Below are positions 21,462 to 32,629 of a DNA stretch of 64,000 nucleotides, piece after piece (the stretch's first letter is position 1; every line of letters begins with the position of its first letter). The stretch is taken from positions 186,001 to 250,000 of the forward strand of contig NW_024467121.1 of NCBI RefSeq assembly GCF_017591425.1, written 5' to 3'. The position numbers and the translations under genes were made by a program. The stretch comes from Ochotona curzoniae. Lineage: Eukaryota; Chordata; Mammalia; Lagomorpha; Ochotonidae. Below the pieces are notes generated by a model. That model searched no databases. It saw nothing but the letters and a program-made list of their open reading frames with translations, and was not told the DNA's origin.

Positions 21462-21470
21462 ACAAACATT

Positions 21471-21752
21471 TTTTTTTTTATTATTTATTTTTACTTGTTT
21501 GAAAGGAAAAGTGATAAAAAAGAAGAAGCAAAAAGAAATCTTTCATGGCTAGCTCCCTCCTCAAAGGCCTGCAACAGCTGGGGTTGGGCCAGCTTGAAGC
21601 CAGATCCTGAACTCCATTTGGTCTCCCACACCATCCCAGATACATTTACGGAGCTGGATCATAAATGGAGCAGCCGGGACATGGACTGCTGTTCCAATAT
21701 GGATGTCAACAATCATAAGCAGTGGCTTAACTTCCTGTACCACAATGACAGC
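21471..21752 (-). mobile_element. C-SINE, old
   Basis: TTACTTGTTTGAAAGGAAAAG, GGTCTCCCACACCATCC, GAGCAGCCGGGACATGGAC and CCACAATGACAGCC. It lies in the same orientation as its left neighbour, about 10 bp away. Confidence 0.85.
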
Positions 21753-21792
21753 CTCCTAAAAGATTTCAAAGATTTTTTATGGAGCCAGTAAC

Positions 21793-22084
21793 AATGTCAT
21801 GTAAGTTAAGCCACAGCCTGGGAAGCTGGCATTCTATATGGGCATAGTCTGGAGTTCCAGCTGCTCCATACTTCCAATCCAGCTCCCTTCACTGGATGAT
21901 GCATCCAGGAGAGCAGTGGAGGACAATCCAAGTGCTTGGGATATGTACTCACTTGGGAGACCCAGATGAAGTGCCAGATTTGGCCTGGCCCAGCCCCAGA
22001 TGCCACAGCCACTCGGACAGCGAACCAATAGATGGAAGATCTCTCCCCTCTTTGTCTAGCTCGCTTTCTCTCTATAGTTGTACC
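21793..22084 (+). mobile_element. C-SINE, old, interrupted at its tail by L1
   Basis: CAGCTGCTCCATACTTCCAATCC and CACTTGGGAGACCCAGATG are clear, and the element ends ACCTTTCAAATAA, the normal tail start. The rest of the tail (AAATCTTAAAC) resumes at about 23081 after the L1. Confidence 0.85.
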
Positions 22085-23082
22085 TTTCAAATAATTTTAA
22101 TTTTTGTTATGATACAATTCCATAGGCTCTGCGATTTCCCTTACCCACACCCCTAATCTCCTTCCCGAATACTACTGATTTCCCCTATATTATTACAACA
22201 GTACAGCCTTTCAGAAGCAGTCATAACTCCATCATTCTGATGTTTACGTGTATCTTGACACTGTGGGCATGGACAATGGCAGTCCAGCATCCTCTCCTCT
22301 AGATATATTTAACAGCTTCATTGGGAATCCATCTTTGATTTGGAAGTAGAGATGTATACTACAATGTATATTCACAGTCTCTTTACACAGTTACTATCCC
22401 TTAAATGAAAAACCATAAAACAAAATTAACAACAGGAATAAAGTTGAAAAATTTACAGCACCATGAAGCTAAACAACATGCTACTGAATGACCAAGTGAC
22501 ACTGAAGAAATGAAAACAAAAAAACCTTTTTGAAGAAAATGATGCTATTGTATTATTTATGAGTCAGTGAGGAATTTACTATGAGAAAATAAATTATTTT
22601 CAAGAACTGAAAAATAAAAACAAGAATATCAAAACCCAGGAGTTGCAGCAAAAACAGTATTAAAAGGGCTAGCTGGTCTCATATTTTGCATGAAGGCTGC
22701 CTTATATCAGAGAGAACATATAATATTTGTCCTTTTGGGATTGACTTATTTCATTCACTGAGCATAAATGGTCTTTCTAGTTGGGACCATGTGATTGCAA
22801 ATGGCAGAATTCCATTCTTTTTTATGGCTGAGTATTCCATGAAGTAACCGCCCCACAGTTTCTTAATGCACTCCTTTTTTGATGGACATCTCAGCTGTTT
22901 CCATGTCTGCTGTTATAGATTGTGCTGCTGTAAATATAGGATTACAGATCCCTTTCTCATGTGCAGATTGCATTTCCTTTGAATATATTCCCACAGTGGG
23001 ATAGCTGGGTCATACGGCAGGTTTATTTTCAGTTCTCTTAGCACTCTCCATACTGACTTCCAAGTGGTTGTCTTTCAAATAA
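22085..23082 (-). mobile_element. L1, lagomorph type, 5' truncated and rearranged
   Basis: The minus strand shows an L1 ORF2 C-terminal region (23068 down to about 22670, including the conserved CCATATGACCCAGC-type motif near 23015) and an L1 3' UTR (about 22400 down to 22096, ending CCTATGGAATTGTATCATAAC). Between them 22430-22665 is ORF2 sequence in the opposite orientation. TTTCAAATAA flanks the unit at 22085-22094 and 23073-23082. Frames are broken, so no protein is made. Confidence 0.85.
22430..22666 (+). pseudogene. L1 ORF2 internal fragment in inverted orientation, broken
   Basis: In + strand frames there are short stretches resembling the region just upstream of the reverse transcriptase core (a KLNNMLLND-like segment near 22465 and a YQNPGVAAKTVLKG-like segment near 22640). 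Stops and frameshifts separate them. Confidence 0.75.
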
Positions 23083-23102
23083 ATCTTAAACACACAAAAA
23101 CA

Positions 23103-23310
23103 TTTAAAATTTTACTTATTTGAAAGAGACACAGATGGACAGAGCTCTCTCTTCCACTAGGTCACACTCCCCAAATGCAAGAACAAAGCTAGAAGCCAGG
23201 AACTCCAGCCTTCCACACGGGTAGCAGGGATTTCAACTTGAATTATCCTGTTACCTCCTTGGGTACAAATTAGCAGGAAACTGAAATCACTAGCAGCCAG
23301 CACACGTGCA
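23103..23310 (-). mobile_element. C-SINE, old, degraded
   Basis: TTTACTTATTTGAAAGAGACACAG, CACTCCCCAAATGCAAG, CACACGGGTAGCAGGGATTTC and CACTAGCAGCCAGCAC are retained; the middle is shortened. Confidence 0.75.
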
Positions 23311-24563
23311 CACCCATTCCTACCCACATACACGATGCAGGCACTCCTACCCCAACTTAACCTCCACAGTGAATATCTGCTCCCACAAAGGATGTTTAGA
23401 GATATAGGTGAATATCCAAATAGACATACAGGGAAAGTCTCAGAAAACTCCCAAAGGAAAAAGCCCTGTCCCCGTGGAGTTACAGTCTACCTCCCTCAAG
23501 ACAAATAAATGTGCTCTTACTCAACTCTTAGATCTCTTCTGAATCCTGCCTTTCAGGCTCCAGCACAGAAGTGTGACTTTAAATCACTGGCCTTTAGTGA
23601 GCCGCTCAGCCTTCAGCTTCTCCCCTCCCCTAGGTGGAAGGGAAGGAGGAAAGGAGAGCTGTGACTTCACAGGCCTCTTAGACAGATAGCCCTGGCTCAC
23701 CCAACCTAAGGCAGTCCAGGAGCTCCCAGCCTTCAGCCATGTCACTCCCACACAGAAAGACCTGGGCAACTTCACTGAGACCGGGCATTTTAAGACTTAC
23801 ATAGCAGAAATCAACAGAGACCAAATTTATGTTTCCTGCTACATTAAATAGCATTTGTATAAATTTTCCTAAGTTCAGAAATCTCTTCCAAATTTCTTTT
23901 TGCCATAAGGCTTTGATAACCTTTACCCCAAAATAATTCTACCTCTATCACAACTCCTCAGTGCTCTTCCACACATACACACACAGAAACCCTTCAAAGC
24001 ACTACTTCAAAAGTCACAGAAGGCATGAGAATCATTTGAAAACAGACTGGAGTCAAGAGACCAATATTAAATACCACTAAAGATTTTTCGTTTTACTCAT
24101 ACAAGCAAAATTCAACTTAAAATACACTAGAAAAGCAGTCTATCATCTACTCTTCTATGCTGATTCATAGCTGAAATGTGGCTTAATAATTATAAATAAC
24201 ATTCAAAAAGTATGACATTTTAACAGCATTTTGGATTTTGGAGGACTTCAGATTTTGGATTTTTTGGGGGTTAGGGAGACTTAACTGGAAAAGCTATGCA
24301 AATATTCCAAAATGAAAATAAAATAAAATAAAATAAAATAAAAAGATATCTGAGACACTTCCAGTCCCAGGATACTCCACCTATACTTATAACAGCATAC
24401 TGCAACCAATAAAAACCGAAAGGAAACAGTCTTTTCTAAAGAAACAAGCTAACTGAGCAGTTCAAGAACCAAATTTGACATCTCCAGGCAGAACTGCCAA
24501 GTCCATATAGTACACCTCCGGAGGGAATTCAGACTCATATGTAATGAACAAGCATTCAAAATA
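23311..24563. other. No gene; unclassified, with a few simple runs
   Basis: CACACATACACACACAGAAAC occurs at 23960-23985. TTGGATTTTGGAGGACTTCAG and TTTTGGATTTTTTGGGGG at 24233-24272 resemble an unnamed old mammalian repeat. Confidence 0.4.
24315..24344 (+). repeat. (AAAAT)n microsatellite, 6 units
   Basis: Perfect pentanucleotide array. Confidence 0.96.
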
Positions 24564-24572
24564 TATGGTCAT

Positions 24573-24883
24573 AGGCCTGGCACAATAGCCCAGTGGCTGA
24601 AGTCCTTACCTTGCAACCACCAGGATCCCATGTGGGTGCTGCTCATGTCCTGGCTGCTCCACTTCCATCCTAGCTCCCTGCTAGTGGCCTGGGAAAGAAG
24701 CTGAGGATGGCCCAAAGCTTTTGAGATCCTGCATCCATGTGGGAAACAAACAAGAACCTGGCTTCGGATCAGCTCAGCTCTGGTCATTGTAATCACTTGT
24801 GGAGTTAATCAGTGTATGAAAAAACTTCCTGACTCTCCTCTCTGTAAATCTGATTTTCCAATAAAAAAATTTTTTAAAAAAAG
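24573..24883 (+). mobile_element. C-SINE, pika-type, full length
   Basis: Head AGGCCTGGCACAATAGCCCAGTGGC, CCAGGATCCCATGTGGG, and end TTTTCCAATAAAAAAATTTTT. Target-site duplication TATGGTCAT at 24564-24572 and 24884-24892. A small loss of CTCCTGG lies in the middle. Confidence 0.95.
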
Positions 24884-24892
24884 TATGGTCAT

Positions 24893-26557
24893 GAAATTTC
24901 TACTATTCATTGAAGACCGAGTCCATCCAATAAATCAGTGTTTGAACAAATACAGTGTTAAGTGGCAAACATACAGCCAAGCTCAGGCCAAAAGAAGTAA
25001 TCCCAGACAACAGAAAGAAGACAATTCCAACTGTTATAGTTGGACAAAATATATTACCCCACTGAAAACCATTGTTTTGATTCTCAAAGTGAATTTAAGT
25101 TTTATTCAAAGGGACAAGCAAACAAAATAAGCAAATGGGCAAAAGTACTTTCAACTCTGTGTAAATTACCTTCTCAGATTCATATTTGATACCACAGAAG
25201 GCCTTCTAGTATTACATACCCCACCCCACCCCCAAAAGTTGGTGTTTTCAAGTTACTAGCTTAGGATTTATATCTAAAAGCACCCACAGCAGGTTCTTAC
25301 ACCTGTAGTATTAGATCATCTCTAAGGTAAGGACAGTATTAAGCAGGCATAACAATCATAACCAGTAATTAAGTTTTAGTTTCATCTCAAAACTTCTGAT
25401 ATAATTAGTATTGTCACAACTGGAGAGTTTGTAAGATCCATGTATGCAACCTAAACTAGTAAGTTCAGGAATCAGCTAGCCAAGCAAATCTCATCACTGA
25501 TCCTCTAAAGGTTGAAGAATTTATATTTCCTACACACTATACAGACAATATTGTTTGATACTGCCACCTAAACCAACAGAAGACAACCTAACTCTATCAT
25601 TACTAAAACGGTTAGTTAATACAGTTAATTTTGAAGTTGAAATATTCTGCTACTGTTAGTTTACGATCAGATTGTGAGTAAAAATTAAGGAACAGCAGAA
25701 ACACTTTTAGTTCACTCACAGAAGGTGTCAAATACTCTTTTCAGGAAAGGTTATTAGTTAGAAACACTACAGCCAAAAGTGTAAGTCAGTGCAACTATAC
25801 TGAGCACAGAAACATTTAACCTTGAGGCAAAAGAACATACTTTAAGGAACCAGGAGGTAGATTTCAAGTACATACCAACTTGCACCTAATCCCCCAACAG
25901 ATGGCTCAACAGCTGCCCATGCCAGAGTCTCCATTCTCATCCAAACAGCCCCCTGGAGGAAAATGACAACTCCTCTAAAAGCAATGAGCCTTACGTGGCT
26001 ATCAACTTTTCCAGTAACTAGGGAAAAGAAAAAGTCAAGCACAGGCCAGTATCCTCCAAAACTAATAAGGCAATATTTCACCAACAGGTCTTGGTAACAA
26101 AAAAAAAAAAAAAAGCTTCATCTCTTTTTAAAGAGAAAAGCCAACAAGGCACAACTCAGAATTCCTTTCCCCATATCACCTTCCTTCCAAGCAAGCACAA
26201 CACAGAAACAACGAGGGGTAATCGTGTCTCTATAGCTCCACTACTAACAAGACAAGACACAGAATTCTTTCTCCATTTGCTCCGAACACTTACTGTGTAT
26301 GAAATCTCAGCTTATTCTATTTCCACTGAAAAGGATTTTCAGTGATTGCCCCACAAATACTCAAATTGAGAAATTTCATGTTATATTTACAACATTGAAA
26401 GGAAAACAGAAAGTCATCTCTGTGCCCTAAGTTTTCTCTTTGTAACACTTTTACTAAAGCTATTCATAATAAATTAATATCAACACATACTAGAAATTAA
26501 TAAATAAAATGTATTTGATAATATTTATATGGTAATATAAATTTTAGTAATGAAATG
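24893..26557. other. No gene; 1.66 kb without recognised repeats
   Basis: The longest unassigned gap before 62 kb. It has a CCCCACCCCACCCCC run at 25219-25233 and an A-run at 26099-26114. Frames of up to 104 codons (24816-25130) carry no domain. Confidence 0.4.
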
Positions 26558-26882
26558 AGAACCTGGTATGATGGCTCAATTGGTAATCCTTTCCCCTGCA
26601 AATGCCAGAATCCCATATGGATGCAGGTTCATGTCCCACTTGCCCCACTTTCCATCCAGCTCCCTGCTTGTGGCCTGGGAAAACAATCAAGGATGCCCAA
26701 AACCTTGGGACCCTGCACTTGTGGAAGACCTGGAATAATCTACTGGCTCCTGGTTTCATACTAGCTTAGCTTCAGCCTTTGCAGCCACTTTGGAAGGGAA
26801 CCAGATGGATCTTTCTTTCTGCTTCTCCTTCTCTCCGTATGTCTGCCTTTCCAACAATAATAAATAAATCTCTACAAAATAA
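26558..26882 (+). mobile_element. C-SINE, pika-type
   Basis: Head ACCTGGTATGATGGCTCAATTGG, CCAGAATCCCATATGGATGC, GTGGCCTGGGAAAACAATC, end CAACAATAATAAATAAATCTC. Confidence 0.92.
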
Positions 26883-27854
26883 TAATAAAGGCAGTAATCA
26901 CCAGAAAATAATCTCCAAATGTCTCTTCCCTTACTGTATCTCATTACACAGCATACATGCAAAGGGTGTGAGCCACAGTTTGGAGGAGCACAGTAAGCCC
27001 AGTGAAGAGGAAAAAGCCAATGGTCCTGACCCACTGCAGAAAGGCAGAGCATAAGGCAGGTCCAGGCCACCTACCATGCCTCACTCACAACTCATGCCTC
27101 CAAACAGCATTCCTGATTTCTCAGACCAGTGATAAATACACTCCACCCAGCATAATCCAGATACTACACACCCTAAAATACTCCCCCCTGGCCTTCCTTT
27201 GCAGGTTGGGAAGGAAGGAAGGACTATTAGAGGCAAGAGCCATGAGAACCTCAGGGTCAGCAGGGAAGCAGAGGGAACCCACATGAAGCGAGAAGAGCAC
27301 TGTGCAACCCCAGGCATCCTGATGGTCCCAAAGAAAAAAGATTCACATTGAGCCCAGGGTTTTCTCAAATAATATAAATGATGGAAAAATAAATACACAC
27401 AGTTGAACCATATAAAACTGCCAGTATCTATTGGGTTTTTGACCTCCAAAAACAATAATAAAGTTCAATAAACACAATACATACTTGAAGGACATAATAC
27501 ATTAAATGACCTTGTGTACTGGCCTGATGATCTAACTATTCCTTGTTCTAAAACTTTCCACAGAGAAAAAAAGTGCTAAACTCCCAGCTAACAAGATACT
27601 GAAAACTGGGACTATCTCAAGTTAAGCTGTGATGTGATCTAATACATATCTGTATGCTATTTCAACATGATCACTACTGGCTCCTCCCCTTGGTCAACAG
27701 AAAAACCTCAGACCTGTACTAAAAGACCACTACTATCCCTAGCGACTGCGTATCTGCATCATTCTCGTTTGCACACAACTACGCAATCTGGAGCTTCTGC
27801 TCATCACTTCTATTAGCCCTATCTTGTCTTCAAGCCAACAATCATTTCCTCCTA
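26883..27854. other. No gene; unclassified
   Basis: Mixed composition. A 124-codon frame on the minus strand (27081-27455) is not a SINE read-through but resembles no family that I recognise and has no repeat, signal or splice support. Confidence 0.35.
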
Positions 27855-27896
27855 ACAGTGGGGACAGTGCGTGCTGGGTATTAAGATGCCCAAGTC
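27855..27896 (+). mobile_element. C-SINE, old: head piece, split by a nested SINE
   Basis: GGGGACAGTGCGTGCTGGGTATTAAGATGCC matches an old C-SINE head (A-box side). The rest continues at 28232. Confidence 0.75.
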
Positions 27897-28220
27897 TAGG
27901 ACTGGCATGGTGGCCTAGTGGTTAAAGTCCTCACCTTACACGGACCAGAATCACATATGGGTGCCAGTTTGTATCCCAGCAGCTCCACTTCCCATCCAGC
28001 TCCCTGCTTGTGGCCTGGGAAAGTAGTAGAGAACGGCCCAAAGCCTTGGGATCCTGCACCCACATAAGAGACCGAGAAAAGTTCCTGCCTCCTGGCTTCA
28101 AATTGGCTGAACTCTGGTTGTTGTGGCCATTTGGGGAGTGAACCAGGGGACAGAAGATCTTTCTCTCTTCTCTATCTCCCCTTCTCTATATGTATGTCCA
28201 ACTCACCCATTAAAAAAAAA
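27897..28220 (+). mobile_element. C-SINE, pika-type, full length, nested
   Basis: Head TAGGACTGGCATGGTGGCCTAGTGG, a B-box area GCCAGTTTGTATCCC, GGAGTGAACCAGGGG, an A-run end. Perfect 11-bp duplication ATGCCCAAGTC at 27886-27896 and 28221-28231. Confidence 0.95.
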
Positions 28221-28498
28221 ATGCCCAAGTCCCATACTGGAGTACCTGGTTTGATTCCCAACTGTGGCACTAGAGTCCAGTTTCCCATTAATGCAGACCT
28301 TGGGAGGCAATAGATGATGGGTCAAGTAGTTGAATCCTTGCCACCTACGCGGGAGACACAGACTGAGTCCCCAGCTCTTGCTTCAGCTTGGCCCAGTCCT
28401 AGCCATTACAGAAATTCAGAGAGCACACCAGCACAGAGAAGAACCCTCAGGTTGTCATCTCTATTGAAAATTCTCTCAATGAATAAAAAATAAAAATG
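28221..28498 (+). mobile_element. C-SINE, old: body, continuation of 27855
   Basis: CCCATACTGGAGTACCTGGTTTGATTCCCA (B box), CCTTGGGAGGCAATAGATG, ACGCGGGAGACAC, ending AATAAAAAATAAAAATG. Confidence 0.85.
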
Positions 28499-28585
28499 AT
28501 GGAGACAAGTTTTCCTCATTTTTGAAATCCACTTTCTTTCCCTGTCAGCTAAAAAAAAAAGTGCCCTGAATTAAAACAAATATTC

Positions 28586-28868
28586 CTGGGCATTTGCAGC
28601 AGCAGTTAAGACACCCACACCCCATACTGGGATGCCTAATTTAGGACCAAGATCACTCCATATTCTGATCCAGCTTCCTGCTAACGCACGCCCTGGGAAG
28701 AGGTAGCAGGTGATAACTCAAGGATCTATGTCCCTAGCACCCATGTGGGAGACCCTGATGAAATTCCAAGCACCTGTTTCAACCTGGCCCAGCCTTTGCT
28801 GCTTCAGGCTTTGAGGATTATACCAGCACATCGAAGATGTCTCTTCCAGATAAAACAAAAATGAGAAA
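28586..28868 (+). mobile_element. C-SINE, old
   Basis: GGGCATTTGCAGCAGCAGTTAAGACACC, CCATACTGGGATGCC, CACCCATGTGGGAGACCC and CCTGGCCCAGCC are recognisable. Confidence 0.85.
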
Positions 28869-29119
28869 CAAAAGAAATCTCTGGAAATCTCTGCCTCATT
28901 TCAATTTGTCTAAAACTTTTCAGATATGACAATGTAATCATCCTATTACCAAATGCTATAACCCTAGTGTGACCTTTCATACATTTTCACTACTCTTGAC
29001 ACTTTTCTGATTCACATGGTCATGAGAACTATCTTTAAACATACTTCTTAATCAATGATTTAGATTATTTACACACACTTGCCATGCGGGTCCCGTCAAT
29101 CCATCTCTCAAATTCTTCA

Positions 29120-29365
29120 CTGGGTTTTTCTAAATTACATACATCAAATTCAAACTTTAGGATTACAAGGGCCTTTAAGAACTGAACACACCCAACCACA
29201 CACGCTCATTTACCATTCACCTCAGCCCACAGCTTCAGTTTCACTTAATTAAAATGTACAAACTCTCCACGGCATACCTGTCCTCCCTCTCAAAGCTCTA
29301 CTCCAACAGCCCTTGGAGACAGGAGTGTCTGCTGTGGCATAGAAGAGACCATTCAGAATTACTTA
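29120..29365 (+). mobile_element. LINE L2 fragment, probable
   Basis: CAAATTCAAACTTTAGGATT, ACAAGGGCCTTTAAGAACTG, and CACACGCTCATTTACC followed by CTCCCTCTCAAAGC follow the order of the L2 3' region, though weakly. Confidence 0.45.
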
Positions 29366-29689
29366 TGTTCTTTTTATTCTCTCCTTGCCTCTCTTCCTCC
29401 TGTTACTTCAAAAGCAGATGAAAATCTGTTTCCACCTCCAGCATGAAACAATCTGCATCCTCTCATGTTAGATGTGTAAAGAAGGTGTTTAACATGCAAT
29501 TGCTCAATTCTTAAAAACATTATATTACTAAGACCATGCAGCAATATGTAAGTGTTCAGCATATCCTATTAAGAAAACAAAACAATACAAAACAAACAAA
29601 CAAAAAAACAGGGAAAGACAGCAAAGGTTATACAAATTGTCTCCCTACCTTTCAAATAAATTTTTTCAAAAATGAAAATAATGGTGACA

Positions 29690-29862
29690 ATCCTTTTCAA
29701 TTTTTGAAAACCCAAATTTTTGTTCACAAACTTATTATCTTTCAAATTGGACTGATGGTTATGTTCATGATCTTGATCCTGGTGATGGTTTCAAACAAAC
29801 AGACACTGTCAAAACTTATCAAATTGTACATCTTAAATACATGACATTTATTATGAGTCTGT
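29690..29862 (+). mobile_element. Old L1 3' UTR fragment
   Basis: GATCTTGATCCTGGTGATGG, ACTGTCAAAACTTATCAAATTG and TACATCTTAAATACATGACA match the conserved 3' UTR of L1M-type elements. Confidence 0.78.
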
Positions 29863-29922
29863 TACACACTAACATAGCTGCTAAAGCCTATAAATTATAC
29901 TAAATGTCTGATAAGCCACACT

Positions 29923-30196
29923 TCTTAGTCTGCTTTTGCTGCTTTCCAAACCAAAACACCTCAAACTGGGTCATTTAAAAATAGCATTTATGAACTTCTC
30001 CTAGTTCCTGAGATCAGAGTTAGTATCTGGTGAAGGACCATTAAGGTGTCTCTTAGGCCCAAGAACTCTTTTGGTAAGAGCACTAATTCTAAACCCTCAT
30101 GACCTAATCCCATCCCAAGACCCTTTGGCACTAGCCCTTGACCCCATACATATCAGCAGCTCTTAATACCATCAGTTTTGCAGTGAGGTTTCAATA
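29923..30196 (-). mobile_element. MaLR (MLT1/MST-type) LTR, antisense
   Basis: The + strand reads TTTGCTGCTTTCCAAACC, CACCTCAAACTGGGTCATTT, AAGAGCACTAATTC, CCCTCATGACCTAATCCCATC, CTTAATACCATCAG and GGTTTCAATATTGG: the complement of a MaLR LTR from its 3' end to its 5' part. No internal ERV sequence is attached. Confidence 0.85.
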
Positions 30197-30207
30197 TTGG
30201 ACTGCTG

Positions 30208-30512
30208 GGGGCCCGGCACAGTGGCCTAACGGCTAAAAGTCCTTGCCTTGGACGCACCGGGATCTCATATGGGTACCAGTGATTCTAATCACAGCAACCC
30301 TACTTCCCACCCACCTCCCTGCTTATGGTCTGGGAAAGCAGCTGAGGACAGCTCAAAGCCTTGGGACACTGCACCCGCATGGAAGACTAGGCTCCCAGCT
30401 TCAGATTAGCTCAGCTCCAGCCTTTGAGGTCACTTGAGGAGTGAATCATCAGATGGAAGATCTTCCTCTCTCTCTCACTTTGCAATAAAAATAAATAAAT
30501 ATTAAAAAAAAT
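30208..30512 (+). mobile_element. C-SINE, pika-type, full length
   Basis: Head GGGGCCCGGCACAGTGGCCTAACGG, CACCGGGATCTCATATGGG, and end GCAATAAAAATAAATAAATATT. A small insertion (GTGATTC) interrupts the B box. Confidence 0.95.
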
Positions 30513-30739
30513 AATGGTCTGGTGAGAGAACACATACTGTATTTTCACTTATGGTAGAATCAGAAACACAAGCTTTAAACATGTCAGCAACAGCTTACAA
30601 AAGGTGCCAGGGCTGGGAGACCAGAGAATAACTGGTAACTCAGAGTGAGGTGAGAAACAAAAGATGGGGAGAGGGAGGAAAAGAATGCCTCTAAAGAGAA
30701 ATCCTCCTTTGACCCAGTTTACAAAAGCTTCTCTGCTTG

Positions 30740-30912
30740 AGGAAAAAAGAGTGCAAGCTCATGGACCCATTATTCTGCTTTTGATCCAGCTTCCTGCTAA
30801 AGGTCGGGAGAAGCAACAGCAGAAGTGCTGGGGGCCCTGCCACATGGAGCTCCTACCTCTGGGCTTTGCAGTCCCATCTGGGGAGCAAACCAGCAGACTG
30901 AAGATTGATTTA

Positions 30913-30913
<1 letters not shown>
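30740..30913 (+). mobile_element. C-SINE, old, partial
   Basis: TTTTGATCCAGCTTCCTGCTAAAGG, GGGCCCTGCCACATGGAGC, ATCTGGGGAGCAAACCAGCAG. It ends in a long (TG)n(AG)n tract rather than the usual CT run. Confidence 0.78.
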
Positions 30914-30961
<48 letters not shown>

Positions 30962-30989
30962 ACAGAAAGAGAGAGAGAGAGAGAGAGAT
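30914..30989 (+). repeat. (TG)n(AG)n compound microsatellite
   Basis: About 11 TG units, then about 13 AG units, an ACAGAA break and about 11 more AG units. Confidence 0.97.
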
Positions 30990-31195
30990 ATCTGGCTTCC
31001 TGCTAATGATTCTGGAAGGCAGTAAACAATGCCTCAGGAGCTCGGGCCCTTCCACCACTTGAGAAATCCAGAGGGAAGCTTCAGGTTCCTGGCTTCAGCC
31101 GGACCTCGCCCTAACTGCTACAAGTACTTGGGGAGTGAACCAGCAGTTCAAAGACCTCTTTTCTCTTTCTGTTGCTCAGGCTTTCAAGGAAGTGA
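30990..31195 (+). mobile_element. C-SINE, old, 5' truncated
   Basis: Starts in mid-body at CTTCCTGCTAATGATTCTGG and runs through GGGAAGCTTCAGGTTCCTGGC to TACTTGGGGAGTGAACCAGCAG. It may be the second half of a dimer joined by the microsatellite. Confidence 0.8.
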
Positions 31196-31639
31196 AACAT
31201 TAAAAAGCAAAAAACAAACAAATAAAAAAACAGACTCACTTTCACTCGACCATTTTTGCAAAGAGAAACCCTGTGCTATAAGAAAAAAAAAACCTGAATT
31301 ATTCTAAATAATAATATAATAATAATAAATTCATCTTGAATTTCTTCAAGCACAAAGCTTACTGGTTAGATATTTTTCTTTATTTTTCAGACATAATCCT
31401 ATTATCTTCCACAAGTGAATTATTAGCGGCTATCAGCTGCCAGCACTTTTTCCGCTACTTCAGAAACCTGTTTGCTGCTGTCCCCGCTACTCCCTGGTGC
31501 CCAGCACAGAGCCCGACTCCTCACTGCACGAGAAAAGACTGACCCATCCAAGCTTTCTTATCAGTCTTTTTCAGGAGTTTTCTCTCCAAAGACTATACAG
31601 GAAACATCTTTTGGCTTTCTCTCAGTTTACAAAATGTGA
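31196..31639. other. No gene; unclassified
   Basis: AAACAAACAAATAAAAAAAC at 31212-31231 and an AATAATAATAAT run at 31306-31330. Otherwise no structure. Confidence 0.35.
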
Positions 31640-31955
31640 AATGTGATGCCTCCAGTGGCTAATCCCCTGCCTGCAAGCACCAGCATATGTGGGCACCTGT
31701 TCGTGTCCCAGCTGCTCCACTTCTGATCCGGCTCCCTGCGTGTGGCCTGTGAGCGCAGGGAAGGATGGCCCAAGTTCTTGGGACCCTAAACCAGTGTGGA
31801 AAACCCTCAGCAAGCTCCTGGCTCCTGGCTTTGGATTGGCTCAGCTCTGGCCCTTGAGAGCACCTAGAGAGTGAACTAGTAGACAAGAGATCTTTTTCTT
31901 TGTACTGCCTTCTTTCTGTAAATCTGTCTCTCGAATTAAAATAAATAAATCTTGA
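31640..31955 (+). mobile_element. C-SINE, intermediate age
   Basis: CCTGCAAGCACCAGCATATGTGGG, GCTGCTCCACTTCTGATCC, GGCTTTGGATTGGCTCAGC, end TCGAATTAAAATAAATAAATCTTG. Confidence 0.9.
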
Positions 31956-32025
31956 TTTAATAACTATATATTTGCACTTATTCTTGGGAAGGAAACAGGT
32001 AAACTTTCTTCAGGCTAATTAAAAT

Positions 32026-32239
32026 CTTTTTTTTTTAAAAAGATTTATTTTTATTATTTTTTCATTGGAAAGGCGGATATACAGAGAGGAGAGACAGAGA
32101 GGAAGATCTTCCGTCCGATGATTCACTCCCCAAGTGAGCGCAACGGGCCGATACTATGCCGATCCGAAGCCAGGAGCTTCTTTCTGGATCTTCCACATTG
32201 GTGCAGGTTCCCAAAGCTTTGGGCCATCCTCGACTGCTT
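32026..32239 (-). mobile_element. C-SINE, young, truncated at its head
   Basis: A clean 3' two-thirds (tail complement AAGATTTATTTTTATT, GATCTTCCGTCCGATGATTC, GAGCGCAACGGG) that stops at CCATCCTCGACTGC. Flanked by ATTAAAAT at 32018-32025 and 32240-32247, so truncation happened on insertion. Confidence 0.93.
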
Positions 32240-32296
32240 ATTAAAATTTTACAAAATTACAAAACAAGGACACAAGTTAGCCTGAACGCTACTATT

Positions 32297-32627
32297 TTTT
32301 TTTTTTAAGATTTATTTTTATTGGACAGTCAGATTTATACAGAGAGGAGGAGAGACAGTGAGAAAGATCTTCCGTCCGTTATTCACTCCCCAAGCGGCTG
32401 CAATGGCCAATGCTATGCCAATCCGAAGCCAGGATCCAGGAACTTCTTCCAGGTCTCCCACACAGGTGCAGGAGCCCAAGGCTTTGGGCCGTCCTCGACT
32501 GCTTTCTCAGGCCACAAGCAGGGAGCTGGATGGGAAGTGGAGCTGCCGGGATTAGAACCGGCGCCCATAATGGATCCCGGGGTGTTCAAGGCGAGGACTT
32601 TAGCCACTAGGCCACCATGCCGGGCCC
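32297..32627 (-). mobile_element. C-SINE, pika-type, full length, nested
   Basis: From a T-run through AAGATCTTCCGTCCGTTATTC and CCGGGATTAGAACCGGCGCCC (B-box complement) to GCCACCATGCCGGGCCCC. It sits in the tail of the next minus-strand copy. Confidence 0.95.
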
Positions 32628-32629
32628 CT

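Noticed and set aside
21363..21791. 142-codon open frame on the + strand
   Set aside because: It crosses two adjacent minus-strand C-SINEs.
27081..27455. 124-codon minus-strand frame outside SINEs
   Set aside because: No recognisable domain, biased toward aromatic residues as expected for chance frames, and no splice or start context.
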